A stretch of DNA of 8,319 nt from WLNJ01 sp037131165 (GTDB lineage Bacteria > Actinomycetota > Thermoleophilia > Solirubrobacterales > Solirubrobacteraceae). Below, in pieces: positions 1 to 6,183 of the stretch. Under the pieces are notes generated by a model. That model ran no database searches. It was given only the letters and a program-made list of their open reading frames with translations, and was not told where the DNA came from. The position numbers and the translations under genes are program-made. Position 1 is the stretch's first letter, and each line of letters begins with the position of its first letter. The stretch spans positions 1 to 8,319 of the forward strand of contig JBAXRO010000078.1 in the NCBI GenBank assembly GCA_037131165.1, written 5' to 3'.

Positions 1-733
1 CGAGCGCTTTTCCTCCGGCCACGGGCTTGAGCGTGAATCGCTTGCGCAACGTCCATCCGCCCTTGCCGTCAGGTGTGCTCGCTCCGGCCGAAGGGGTGTT
101 CTGCGCTGTCGTGGGAGTCGACGCGGCCGTGGTCGATGTGGCGGTGGGCGTTGATTCATCTCCCCCGTCGAACACGCCGCCGATTGCAAGCCCACCGATC
201 ACCGCAGCCACACCGGCGGCTGCGAGCACTGCGATCCCTCCCCTTCGGGAGATCTCGGGCGTGCCGCGGCTCCCAGCGGCCGGTCCGTCCGGCGCAGAAT
301 CGGTGAGGCGCGGCGGCTTGGCCTCGTCGGCGGTGCCCGACGGCGGTGCGAACTGCTTGGCAGCTCGAAGAGGTGGCTCGCTGGCCGGGCCCGGCGGAAG
401 TTCCGGATCGGGAAGCAGAGGCAGAACGGCACCGTCGATCGCAGCAAGCTCGTCGGAGGCAGCCTGGCCGAAAGCCCGGGCGGCAGGCGAACCCTCGACG
501 AGCGGCTCGCGCTCGCTTTGACCAAGGAGCCAGTCGGCGATCCGCCCGCGCTCGGCCAGGGCCAGCGGCTCTGCTGCCTGACCCGCGAGGGTCGACACTG
601 CGAGCCTCGCGTTGTCGGCCACCGAGTCGGCGTCGATCGAGAGGGCCTCGGCAACCTCGGCATAGGTGCGCCCGGTGACGATCAGCCTGAGGCTTGCGAG
701 TTGGGCGGCGGGGAGGAGGTCGAGATTGCTCAC
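1..733 (-). CDS. Membrane protein with N-terminal sigma-region-4-like HTH (partial, 3' end outside window)
   Basis: An open frame runs without a stop from a GTG at 733-731 to the left edge (244 codons). Residues about 20-50 (GRTYAEVAEALSIDADSV) resemble the helix-turn-helix of sigma region 4. A conserved-looking segment ERGRIADWLLGQ follows near 61-72, then a Pro/Ala-rich stretch (105-160). A single membrane helix lies at about 165-187, preceded by RR (stop-transfer, N-terminus inside). A Ser/Thr/Pro-rich linker (about 194-221) then leads into the start of an exported domain (WTLRKRFTLKP). The layout, cytoplasmic DNA- or sigma-binding-like part, one TM and an outer domain, recalls transmembrane regulators such as anti-sigma proteins. 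I recall similar proteins in Solirubrobacterales, annotated as hypothetical; this is memory, not a search. Partner and function are unknown. GC-rich overlapping frames on both strands are shadows: only this frame gives a coherent HTH-TM-linker protein. The upstream gene is divergent. Confidence 0.72.
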   Translation of the reverse strand, partial: MSNLDLLPAAQLASLRLIVTGRTYAEVAEALSIDADSVADNARLAVSTLAGQAAEPLALAERGRIADWLLGQSEREPLVEGSPAARAFGQAASDELAAIDGAVLPLLPDPELPPGPASEPPLRAAKQFAPPSGTADEAKPPRLTDSAPDGPAAGSRGTPEISRRGGIAVLAAAGVAAVIGGLAIGGVFDGGDESTPTATSTTAASTPTTAQNTPSAGASTPDGKGGWTLRKRFTLKPVAGGKAL

Positions 734-739
734 TGTGGA

Positions 740-745
740 AGCGTA
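740..745 (-). promoter_or_regulatory. Putative -10 element (TACGCT) of the membrane-protein gene
   Basis: On the minus strand TACGCT fits the actinobacterial TAnnnT -10 pattern and ends 6 nt before the GTG start at 733. Transcription would then begin at or next to the start codon. No convincing -35 or ribosome binding site is visible, so this is a weak, inferred call. Confidence 0.3.
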
Positions 746-761
746 GCCCCGAGTCGGGGGG

Positions 762-767
762 TAGGGT
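762..767 (+). promoter_or_regulatory. Putative -10 element (TAGGGT) of the thioesterase gene
   Basis: TAGGGT fits TAnnnT and ends 8 nt before the GTG at 776, which would place the transcript start at or next to the start codon. The same bases (ggggggtaggg) could instead serve as a Shine-Dalgarno sequence, and no -35 is evident, so the reading is ambiguous. Confidence 0.25.
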
Positions 768-775
768 GCGGTCCG

Positions 776-1183
776 GTGAGTGACGTTCACGACCTGCCGC
801 TCGACCCTGCGTCGACCTTCGACTCTCTCTACGGTCTCGTGGTCGACGAGGTGTCGGATGGGCTCGTCACCGGCCATGTCGAAGTTGATCGTCGGGTTCA
901 GCAGCCCTTCGGAATCGTCCACGGTGGCGTTCATTGCTCGATTGCCGAGGCGCTTGCATCGATCGGAACCTGGTTTGCGGTCAAGGACGAGGGCAAGCTG
1001 GCGATGGGACTCTCCAACCAGACGTCCTTCCTGCGCCCCGTCTCCAGCGGCGTGATTCACGCTCGTGCCGGCGCCGTCCATCGGGGCAGGTCGACTTGGG
1101 TGTGGGACGTCGAAATCCGCGACGACTCGGATCGGCTTTGCGCACTCTCGCGGATGACGATCGCCGTCCGCTCCCCGGCCTGA
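776..1183 (+). CDS. PaaI-family hotdog-fold thioesterase
   Basis: A 135-residue protein, the usual size for a single hotdog domain of the PaaI/YbgC-like acyl-CoA thioesterase group. Such enzymes hydrolyse acyl- or aryl-CoA thioesters in the cytosol. The visible signature is QPFGIVHGGV (43-52) followed by AEALAS (57-62). The HGG loop and the acidic residue E58 on the central helix are the expected active-site elements. NQTSFLRPVSSG (81-92) matches the conserved strand with an Asn before the LRP motif. The GTG at 776 is chosen because the longer open frame upstream reads through the divergent gene's promoter side and has no family-like residues, while the next in-frame ATG lies after the HGG motif. 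The substrate cannot be read from sequence. It converges on nadE, with 10 nt between the stop codons. Confidence 0.88.
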   Translation: MSDVHDLPLDPASTFDSLYGLVVDEVSDGLVTGHVEVDRRVQQPFGIVHGGVHCSIAEALASIGTWFAVKDEGKLAMGLSNQTSFLRPVSSGVIHARAGAVHRGRSTWVWDVEIRDDSDRLCALSRMTIAVRSPA

Positions 1184-1193
1184 CCTCGACGGC

Positions 1194-2885
1194 TCAGCCG
1201 CGGAAGCCGTTGGTCATGGGCATTCGCCGATCCCTGCCGAATGCCAGTGGTGTGATCTTCACTCCCGGCGGGTACTGGCGGCGCTTGTACTCGGCACGAT
1301 CGACCAGTCGGAGGACCTGTTCGACCGTCTCGCGGTCGAGTCCCCTGTTGGCGATTTCGTCGAGATCGCAACGCTCCTCGACGTAAAGCCTCAGGATCTC
1401 GTCAAGGATCGGATAGGCCGGGAGTGAATCCTCGTCGCGTTGCCCTGGTCGCAGTTCCGCGCTCGGCGCGCGCTCGATGATCGAGGTTGGGATCGGGCTG
1501 TCGGACCGCGCATTGCGGAGCCTCGCCAAGTCGTAGACCGTCCCTTTGGGTACGTCCTTGAGCAGCCCGAAGCCCCCGGCAGCATCGCCATACAGGGTTG
1601 AATATCCAACTGCCAATTCGGACTTGTTGCCCGTGGTCACCACGAGCCAGCCATGGCGGTTCGACAGCGCCATCAACAGGTTGCCCCGGATCCGGGCCTG
1701 GATGTTTTCGTCGGCAAGGGCGTCACCGGGTCCGGAAGGGACCGAGGCCAGGCTCTCCGCGTAAGCCCCCATGGCCAATTCGATTGGGACATCAAAGGCT
1801 TCAACCCCGAGGTTGGAACAGATCAGCCGAGCGTCCGACTGGGTTTCGTCGGATGACCACGGTGAGGGCATCACGACGCCCCGGACCCGATCCGCCCCGA
1901 GCGCGTCGACAGCCAGCGTCAACGCCACGGCCGAGTCGATCCCACCCGATACCCCGAGCACGACGCCGTTGAAGCCGTTCTTGCCGACGTAGTCCCGGAG
2001 TCCGAGCTGGAGTGCCGACTCGACCTCGTGGATCGAGTCGAGTTCGGGGGCGAGCACTTCGGCTGCGGTGGCGGTGGTCCGGACCGAACCCGCTCGACCA
2101 ATGCGTGCGACCGGCGCCAGTCCCGTCTCCTCTGGGCTTCGACCTTCAGCGAGAGGTACGTCGACGACGAGCAAGTCGGATTGGAACTGACCAGCTCGGC
2201 CGATCAACCGCCCTGCCGAGTCGACAACCAGCGACTGCCCATCAAAGACCAGCTCGTCCTGGCCACCGACGAGCGCGCAATAGGCGATCGGAATGCCATG
2301 TTCGACTGCTCGCTCGCTCAACATCCGCGCTCTCTCGCGCCCCTTGCCCGCATGGAAGGGGGACGCGGACGAGTTGATCACGAGCCGCGCCCCAGCTGCC
2401 ACTGCGGCAGCCGTCGGTTCGCCGGGGAACCAGATGTCCTCGCAGATCGAGAGTGCGACCTTTACCCCGCCCAGCTCGAAGATCGTCCCGCTCGGGGAGG
2501 CACTGAAGTAGCGCCGCTCGTCGAACACTCCGTAATTGGGGAGCCGGCACTTCCGGGCGAAGCCGGTCACGCGGCGATCGGAGATGATCGCAAGCGAGTT
2601 GAAGAGCCCCTCGGATCGCCGTTCGACGCAACCCACGATCGCCACAGGTCCCTCAAGGTCACCTGCGAGCGAAGCCAGCACGTCCATGCTCGCATCCGTG
2701 AAGGCATCGCTGAGCAGAAGATCCTCGGGTGGGTAGCCAGTCAAGGCCATTTCCGGCATGACGACGACGTCGCACGATTGCTCGGCCGCCGAGGCAGCGG
2801 CCTCGATGATCAGGCGGGCGTTGCCTTCAAGATCGCCCACCTTGGGGTTGACCTGAGCCAGGCCGACTCTTAGGAACTCGGTCAC
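1194..2885 (-). CDS. nadE: Glutamine-dependent NAD+ synthetase
   Basis: A cytosolic enzyme that amidates nicotinic acid adenine dinucleotide to NAD+, using ATP and ammonia from glutamine. It is the last step of NAD biosynthesis. The 563 residues contain both expected domains. The N-terminal nitrilase-type glutaminase (about 5-250) carries the triad E45 (MPEMALTGYPPED), K112 (KCRLPNYGVFDE) and C148 (SICEDIW). The C-terminal synthetase (about 285-563) has the PP-loop SGGIDSA (313-319), the TTGNKSELAVGYSTLYGD segment (417-434) and the terminal KRRQYPPGVKITP block (534-546). All key residues are present, so it should be active. The start is GTG at 2885-2883. It overlaps the TGA of the upstream acyltransferase gene (GTGA) and has no separate Shine-Dalgarno, so translation is probably coupled. 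It belongs to the long glutamine-using NadE class rather than the short ammonia-dependent one. Confidence 0.97.
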   Translation of the reverse strand: MTEFLRVGLAQVNPKVGDLEGNARLIIEAAASAAEQSCDVVVMPEMALTGYPPEDLLLSDAFTDASMDVLASLAGDLEGPVAIVGCVERRSEGLFNSLAIISDRRVTGFARKCRLPNYGVFDERRYFSASPSGTIFELGGVKVALSICEDIWFPGEPTAAAVAAGARLVINSSASPFHAGKGRERARMLSERAVEHGIPIAYCALVGGQDELVFDGQSLVVDSAGRLIGRAGQFQSDLLVVDVPLAEGRSPEETGLAPVARIGRAGSVRTTATAAEVLAPELDSIHEVESALQLGLRDYVGKNGFNGVVLGVSGGIDSAVALTLAVDALGADRVRGVVMPSPWSSDETQSDARLICSNLGVEAFDVPIELAMGAYAESLASVPSGPGDALADENIQARIRGNLLMALSNRHGWLVVTTGNKSELAVGYSTLYGDAAGGFGLLKDVPKGTVYDLARLRNARSDSPIPTSIIERAPSAELRPGQRDEDSLPAYPILDEILRLYVEERCDLDEIANRGLDRETVEQVLRLVDRAEYKRRQYPPGVKITPLAFGRDRRMPMTNGFRG

Positions 2886-4342
2886 GCGCCGAGCTGGTCG
2901 GAGGTCTTCGATGCAGCGGTGTTTTGACGCGAAGCCCGCGGCTTGGAGCGGGCGGCTGCCTGCTCGAGTTCGTCGAGCGCGGCACTCAGGTCCTCAGCCA
3001 GCAAGTCAAGGTCCGCCATCGCGTCCCAATCCCCATTGAGGCCGAAATCGAGGCGGCCGTCGTAGCTCATCACCGCTATCCCGAGCGCTTGGTTTTCGGC
3101 CAGCGGGACCATCGGGAAGATGTCCAGCAGTCGGCTGCCGAGCAGGTAAAGCGGGACCTGAGGCCCAGGCACGTTCGTCACGACGAGGTTGAAGAACCGC
3201 TGTCTTGGCACGAGCCTTGCTGCCTGGGAGAGGATCGTCTGGGGCGCGAAGCCGGCAAGTTCGGTCAGCGCTCGCGCTCCCACAGCCTGACCTGACTCCT
3301 TCACCTCGGCCATCGAGTCGCTGATCAGATGCAGCCGTCGAACCGGGTCCGGTTCTCCGACTGGAAGTACTGCCCACATGACTGCGACTTGGTTGCCCAA
3401 CGCGCCGCGGTCGGAATCAGGCCGAACGGAAACAGGGACCATGGCGCGCAGCTCAAGCCCTCTCGTTGGGGTTCCACGAGAGCGGAGGTGGCTTCCCAGA
3501 GCTCCTGCGACAGTCGCGAGGATCACATCGTTCACGGTGCCGCCGAGGGCGTTCTTGACGTCCTTGACCCTTTGAAGGTCCGACCGGACCCAAGTGAACC
3601 GCCGGTGCGACCCGATCGGGACGTTCAGCGGACTCTCCGGAGCCGGCTCCGTGCCTGCGGCTGCGAGACTGCCGACCGCGCCGAGCCGCGAGACGGCGGC
3701 CTCGACGGCCCTGCGGGGCGTCCGGGCCAGTGCCCTGAGGCTTCTCGAGATTTCGGTCGGAGCAGTGGTGCGTTCAAGCAGGGCATCCGCGAGCAGCTCG
3801 GCGGCCGAGGGGGGAGGCTTCGGGGACCATGCGGTGGGCGCCGGCGATTCCGAAGGGTTGGGACTCAAGTCGAACAGAACGGCGGAGATGTCGACTCCCG
3901 AGATGCCGTCGATCACGGCGTGGTGTGTCTTTGCGATCAGCGCGTGCCGATTCCCTGAGAATCCCTCCACGAGCGCGATCTCCCAGAGCGGCTTGTGGCG
4001 ATCGAGCTGGGTCGAGAACATGCGGCCGCAAAGCCGTGAGAGCTGGAGGTCGTCACCAGGCGCCGGCAGTGCCTTGTGCCTGAGGTGGTAGCCGATGTTG
4101 AAGTGGGCATCATCGATCCAGACAGGCCGACCTTGGCGGAGGGGGATGTCCGCGATCCGCTGTCGGTACCTGGGAACGCGGTCGAGCCTCGAGGAGACGT
4201 GCGCCACGAATTCCTCGTACGAAGGGGCAGGCCCCTCGAAGATCATGCACGAGCCGATGTGCATGTGAGCCCCGCCGCGCTCCAAGTGAAGGAACGACGC
4301 GTCAAGGCCTGTGAGCCGATCCGGATTCGCCATCCGGCTCAT
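2882..4342 (-). CDS. Wax ester synthase/diacylglycerol acyltransferase (WS/DGAT) family protein
   Basis: Family members transfer acyl groups from acyl-CoA to diacylglycerol or fatty alcohols, forming triacylglycerol or wax esters at the inner face of the membrane or on lipid bodies. The 486 residues match the usual length. Visible hallmarks: LTGLDASFLHLE near the N-terminus (10-21), KPLWE (117-121), the catalytic HHAVIDG (140-146; H141 acts as base in the family), GTVNDVILA (268-276) and VTNVPGPQVPLYLLG (388-402). The last ~25 residues are a basic Ser/Ala-rich tail. Two starts are possible: ATG at 4342 (used here) or ATG at 4333, giving MANPDRL. The second may be better, because a TAnnnT hexamer (4346-4341) ends 7 nt before it and the protein then begins closer to the family norm. 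Neither has a good ribosome binding site. It is the first gene of an operon with nadE. Triacylglycerol versus wax-ester activity cannot be told from sequence. Confidence 0.95.
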   Translation of the reverse strand: MSRMANPDRLTGLDASFLHLERGGAHMHIGSCMIFEGPAPSYEEFVAHVSSRLDRVPRYRQRIADIPLRQGRPVWIDDAHFNIGYHLRHKALPAPGDDLQLSRLCGRMFSTQLDRHKPLWEIALVEGFSGNRHALIAKTHHAVIDGISGVDISAVLFDLSPNPSESPAPTAWSPKPPPSAAELLADALLERTTAPTEISRSLRALARTPRRAVEAAVSRLGAVGSLAAAGTEPAPESPLNVPIGSHRRFTWVRSDLQRVKDVKNALGGTVNDVILATVAGALGSHLRSRGTPTRGLELRAMVPVSVRPDSDRGALGNQVAVMWAVLPVGEPDPVRRLHLISDSMAEVKESGQAVGARALTELAGFAPQTILSQAARLVPRQRFFNLVVTNVPGPQVPLYLLGSRLLDIFPMVPLAENQALGIAVMSYDGRLDFGLNGDWDAMADLDLLAEDLSAALDELEQAAARSKPRASRQNTAASKTSDQLGA

Positions 4343-4383
4343 CGTAGGGGAGGCCCGCGCAAGGCGAATGGGGCGGGTGACAA

Positions 4384-4429
4384 ACCTTACACAGGGCTGC
4401 TTGACAACCTTCTACATCGTGTGTAAGGT
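4384..4429. repeat. Repeated operator-like half-sites (ACCTTACACA) in the acyltransferase/sigma intergenic region
   Basis: ACCTTACACA at 4384-4393 has an exact inverted copy, TGTGTAAGGT, at 4420-4429. A third, degenerate copy, ACCTTCTACA, sits at 4407-4416. It forms with the 4420 copy a 23-bp near-palindrome (8 of 10 arm positions, 3-bp centre TCG). The first and third copies are also direct repeats with shared flanks (TGACAAACCTT at 4378, TGACAACCTT at 4402). Inverted half-sites of this size are typical of dimeric regulators of the TetR, GntR or MerR type. The regulator is not encoded in this window. Confidence 0.7.
4401..4429 (+). promoter_or_regulatory. Promoter of the ECF sigma gene (TTGACA-17-TAAGGT), embedded in an operator palindrome
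   Basis: A perfect -35 TTGACA (4401-4406), a 17-nt spacer and a -10 TAAGGT (4424-4429, TAnnnT) form a near-consensus housekeeping-sigma promoter. The -10 lies wholly inside the right arm of the 4407-4429 palindrome, and the spacer holds the left arm. A bound regulator would therefore cover the core promoter. The -10 ends 7 nt before the ATG at 4437, so the transcript should start at or within a base or two of the start codon. Confidence 0.75.
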
Positions 4430-4436
4430 GACGAGC

Positions 4437-5003
4437 ATGAAAACCGCTCCTGAAGTGAACAAGTTGATGGATCTTTCCGACCCGGCCACCTTCGAGAACG
4501 TCTTCTCGGAGCATGAACGCGGTGTGTTCGCCGCGGCATTCAGAGTGACCGGCAACCATGCCCAGGCACAGGACGTAGTACAGGACGTCTTCATGCGGAT
4601 CTGGCGCAAGCCCGATCGCTTCGACCCGAGCAGGGGCGAGATCGGGCCGTTCCTTCGCCTGATGGCGCGCAGTCGGGCGCTCGACCTCTGGCGCGAGGGT
4701 GACGCAGCATCGCGCGCCGGTGACCGGCTCAAGGTCGCGGTGGCTCAGGATGCTCCCCGCGACGATTTGAGGCCCGAGGTCCAGTTCGAAGAGCGCGAGC
4801 GTTCAGACGAGCTTCGAGGGATGCTCAAGGAGCTCCCCGATCCCCAGCGAGAGGCGGTCGTTCTGTCCTATTGGGGAGGTCTGACCGCCGATGAGATCGC
4901 CCGCCGGTCAGGCGTTCCAATCGGCACGGCGAAGAGCCGGGTCAGACTCGGGCTCAACCGCCTCAGGGAGACCTGTCCCGATCACCTGAAGGTCGCCGCC
5001 TGA
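4437..5003 (+). CDS. ECF-type RNA polymerase sigma-70 family factor
   Basis: A 188-residue group IV (ECF) sigma factor, which directs RNA polymerase to a specific promoter set. Sigma region 2 spans about 20-88, with the core-binding segment AQDVVQDVFMRIWRKPDRFD (44-63) and the -10-recognition helix containing LMARSRALDLWRE (75-87). A charged linker (about 90-120) precedes region 4 (126-180), whose HTH reads LTADEIARRSGVPIGTAKSR (149-168). The start at ATG 4437 is preferred over an in-frame upstream ATG at 4311 for two reasons: the promoter -10 ends 7 nt before 4437, and homology begins after it. AAGG at 4425-4428 could also act as a Shine-Dalgarno if transcription starts further upstream. No anti-sigma gene follows; the next element is a riboswitch. 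The subgroup cannot be assigned with confidence. Confidence 0.95.
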   Translation: MKTAPEVNKLMDLSDPATFENVFSEHERGVFAAAFRVTGNHAQAQDVVQDVFMRIWRKPDRFDPSRGEIGPFLRLMARSRALDLWREGDAASRAGDRLKVAVAQDAPRDDLRPEVQFEERERSDELRGMLKELPDPQREAVVLSYWGGLTADEIARRSGVPIGTAKSRVRLGLNRLRETCPDHLKVAA

Positions 5004-5041
5004 CGGTCTGTGCTAGGCAAAGAGCCAACGCGCAGATGCCG

Positions 5042-5047
5042 TAAACT
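5042..5047 (+). promoter_or_regulatory. Putative -10 element (TAAACT) for the riboswitch transcript
   Basis: TAAACT fits TAnnnT and would place the transcript start near 5054, a few bases ahead of the aptamer's first helix (5065). No recognisable -35 lies 16-18 nt upstream. No clear rho-independent terminator separates it from the sigma gene, so readthrough from that gene is also possible. Confidence 0.4.
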
Positions 5048-5059
5048 GCACGTCCATAC

Positions 5060-5217
5060 ATGAACGCCGAACCCGCACTGCCCCCGGCAGAGCGGGGCGG
5101 GGGAACCAAAGTCGGCCAAGGCCGGCAGGGGCGAATCCGAAGCGAAGCTTTGGTAGCGACCGAGCAGCATCCAGGTTGCGAGTCCGTCAGCTAACCCCGC
5201 AGGCGATTACGAAAGGG
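5060..5217 (+). promoter_or_regulatory. c-di-AMP riboswitch (ydaO/yuaA type)
   Basis: An RNA aptamer that binds cyclic di-AMP and in actinobacteria commonly controls cell-wall remodelling genes. Conserved blocks appear in order: CGCCGAA (5065-5071), GCAGAGCGGGG (5087-5097), GGGAACC (5101-5107), GGGGCGAATCC (5128-5138), GCGAGTCCGTCAGCTAACC (5178-5196), the P1 closing strand GGCG (5202-5205) and GAAAGG (5211-5216). P1 forms from CGCC 5065-5068 and GGCG 5202-5205. A long hairpin pairs CCCGC (5072-5076) with GCGGG (5092-5096) and CTGCC with GGCAG inside it. A second hairpin pairs GTCGGC (5111-5116) with GCCGGC (5121-5126). The aptamer ends about 8 nt before the next start codon, leaving no space for a terminator, so control is more likely at translation initiation. 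Exact ends are approximate. Confidence 0.93.
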
Positions 5218-5234
5218 GGCGGACTTGCACCGCC
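5218..5234 (+). promoter_or_regulatory. Start-codon hairpin of the RlpA-like gene (possible expression platform)
   Basis: GGCGG (5218-5222) and CCGCC (5230-5234) form a perfect 5-bp GC stem. Its 7-nt loop, ACTTGCA, contains the TTG start codon (5225-5227). The 5' arm overlaps the end of the AAAGGGGG ribosome binding site (5212-5219). Aptamer folding could influence whether this hairpin forms. The pairing is read directly; the regulatory role is inference. Confidence 0.5.
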
Positions 5235-6151
5235 ATTCGAAGGTCCTGTGTTCAATTGCCGTCCTGCCTCTGGTCGGTTTGGCCGCTTTCAGCAACGCCG
5301 CATCCGGCGGAGGGGCGGAGCCCGATCTCCTCGACCGTACGCTGCCCGTGCGGCTGTCATCGAGTCTGGTGACGTGGGGCAGCCCTATAACCGCCAGCGG
5401 CCGCGCCCCGAGCCTGAAGCCCGGCGATGAGGTCCGCATCGTCTTGCGGCCCGACAGCGGCCTGCCCCGCACTGTGGCCTCGACGCGCCTGTCGAGGGAG
5501 CGCAGATGGAAGGTCACCCTGCGGCCGACTCAGGAGGGTGAGGTCTTTGCTGTCGCAAGTCACAGCCTTGTGCGCAGCGCCGCGTTCAGCGGAGGACAGC
5601 GGATCGACCTCGCGATCGGGGTCACCCCGGGGTCGGACACCATCGCAGGCCGAGCTGGGACAAGGGTCCGTCTGGCCGCTTCGGTCAGGCCGGCTCGGAG
5701 AGTCCGGTGGACGCTCGAGTCCCGATTCTCCCGGGACTGGAGAAGGACCGCCGGTGGCATCTCGGCGCCCGACGGCAGGATCGCGGTCGCAATCAGGCTC
5801 GCACGGAAGGCCGGATCACACCGAATCAGAGTGGCGCCCACCTCGGGACTCGCGGGCAGCACGAGTCGAACGGTACGAAGCCGGCCGCTGAGGCCAGCCT
5901 TGGCCTCTTGGTACGGGCTCTACGGGGGCGGACTCGCATGCGGTGGCAGGCTCGGCCGCAACCAGATCGGGGTGGCTCACAAGACGCTCCCGTGTGGGAC
6001 CAAGGTGACCATTCGCTACCGCGGCAGGACAGTCGTTGCGCCAGTGATCGACCGTGGCCCCTTCATCGGGGCCAGGGAATTCGACCTGACCGGCGCGGTG
6101 GCGCGCCGGCTGCACTTCGACGGAGTCGACACGGTCTGGGTCTCGCCCTGA
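5225..6151 (+). CDS. Secreted RlpA-like double-psi beta-barrel (3D/DPBB) cell-wall protein
   Basis: A 308-residue exported protein, probably acting on peptidoglycan; RlpA proteins are septal lytic transglycosylases or wall-binding proteins. Residues 1-25 form a Sec signal peptide (basic MHRHSK, hydrophobic VLCSIAVLPLVGLAAF, likely cleavage after SNA). This supports the unusual TTG start, as does the AAAGGGGG ribosome binding site at 5212-5219. Residues about 40-132 and 133-218 look like two beta-sandwich/Ig-like modules (ASGRAPSLKPGDEV; later DGRIAVAIRL...GSHRIRV). The C-terminal barrel (225-308) shows ASWYG (227-231), GVAHKTLPCGT (249-259), VIDRGPF (274-280) and EFDLT (285-289). H252 and D276 match the family's proposed catalytic His and Asp. 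C239 and C257 may form a disulfide. The riboswitch directly upstream ties expression to c-di-AMP. An inactive, wall-binding or expansin-like role remains possible. Confidence 0.9.
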   Translation: MHRHSKVLCSIAVLPLVGLAAFSNAASGGGAEPDLLDRTLPVRLSSSLVTWGSPITASGRAPSLKPGDEVRIVLRPDSGLPRTVASTRLSRERRWKVTLRPTQEGEVFAVASHSLVRSAAFSGGQRIDLAIGVTPGSDTIAGRAGTRVRLAASVRPARRVRWTLESRFSRDWRRTAGGISAPDGRIAVAIRLARKAGSHRIRVAPTSGLAGSTSRTVRSRPLRPALASWYGLYGGGLACGGRLGRNQIGVAHKTLPCGTKVTIRYRGRTVVAPVIDRGPFIGAREFDLTGAVARRLHFDGVDTVWVSP

Positions 6152-6177
6152 GACTCACTGTCGACCGGAACCCGGCG

Positions 6178-6183
6178 TAATCT
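6178..6183 (+). promoter_or_regulatory. Putative -10 element (TAATCT) of dinB
   Basis: TAATCT fits TAnnnT and ends 6 nt before the ATG at 6190, implying a leaderless message. No good -35 is seen 16-18 nt upstream, and no ribosome binding site precedes the ATG. I see no actinobacterial LexA box (GAAC-N4-GTTC) in the 38-nt gap after the RlpA-like gene. Confidence 0.4.

Noticed and set aside
27..521. 164-aa plus-strand open frame
   Set aside because: Antisense to the HTH-membrane protein; low-complexity Ala/Pro/Ser composition with no family-like motif.
518..775. N-terminal extension of the thioesterase frame
   Set aside because: It would overlap the divergent membrane-protein gene extensively and adds residues unlike the PaaI family; the GTG at 776 fits the family length.
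1190..1200. Short inverted repeat CGGCTCAGCCG between thioesterase and nadE as a terminator
   Set aside because: The loop would be a single base and no T-run follows on either strand.
2028..2873. 281-aa plus-strand open frame opposite nadE
   Set aside because: Lies entirely antisense to a fully supported NadE domain structure; a GC-rich shadow frame.
3329..3958. 209-aa plus-strand open frame opposite the WS/DGAT gene
   Set aside because: Shadow of the acyltransferase coding strand; Arg/Gly-rich with no domain.
4384..4412. Divergent promoter for the WS/DGAT gene using the left half-site TAAGGT as -10
   Set aside because: No -35-like sequence at 16-18 nt on the minus strand; the only TTGTCA is 12 nt away.
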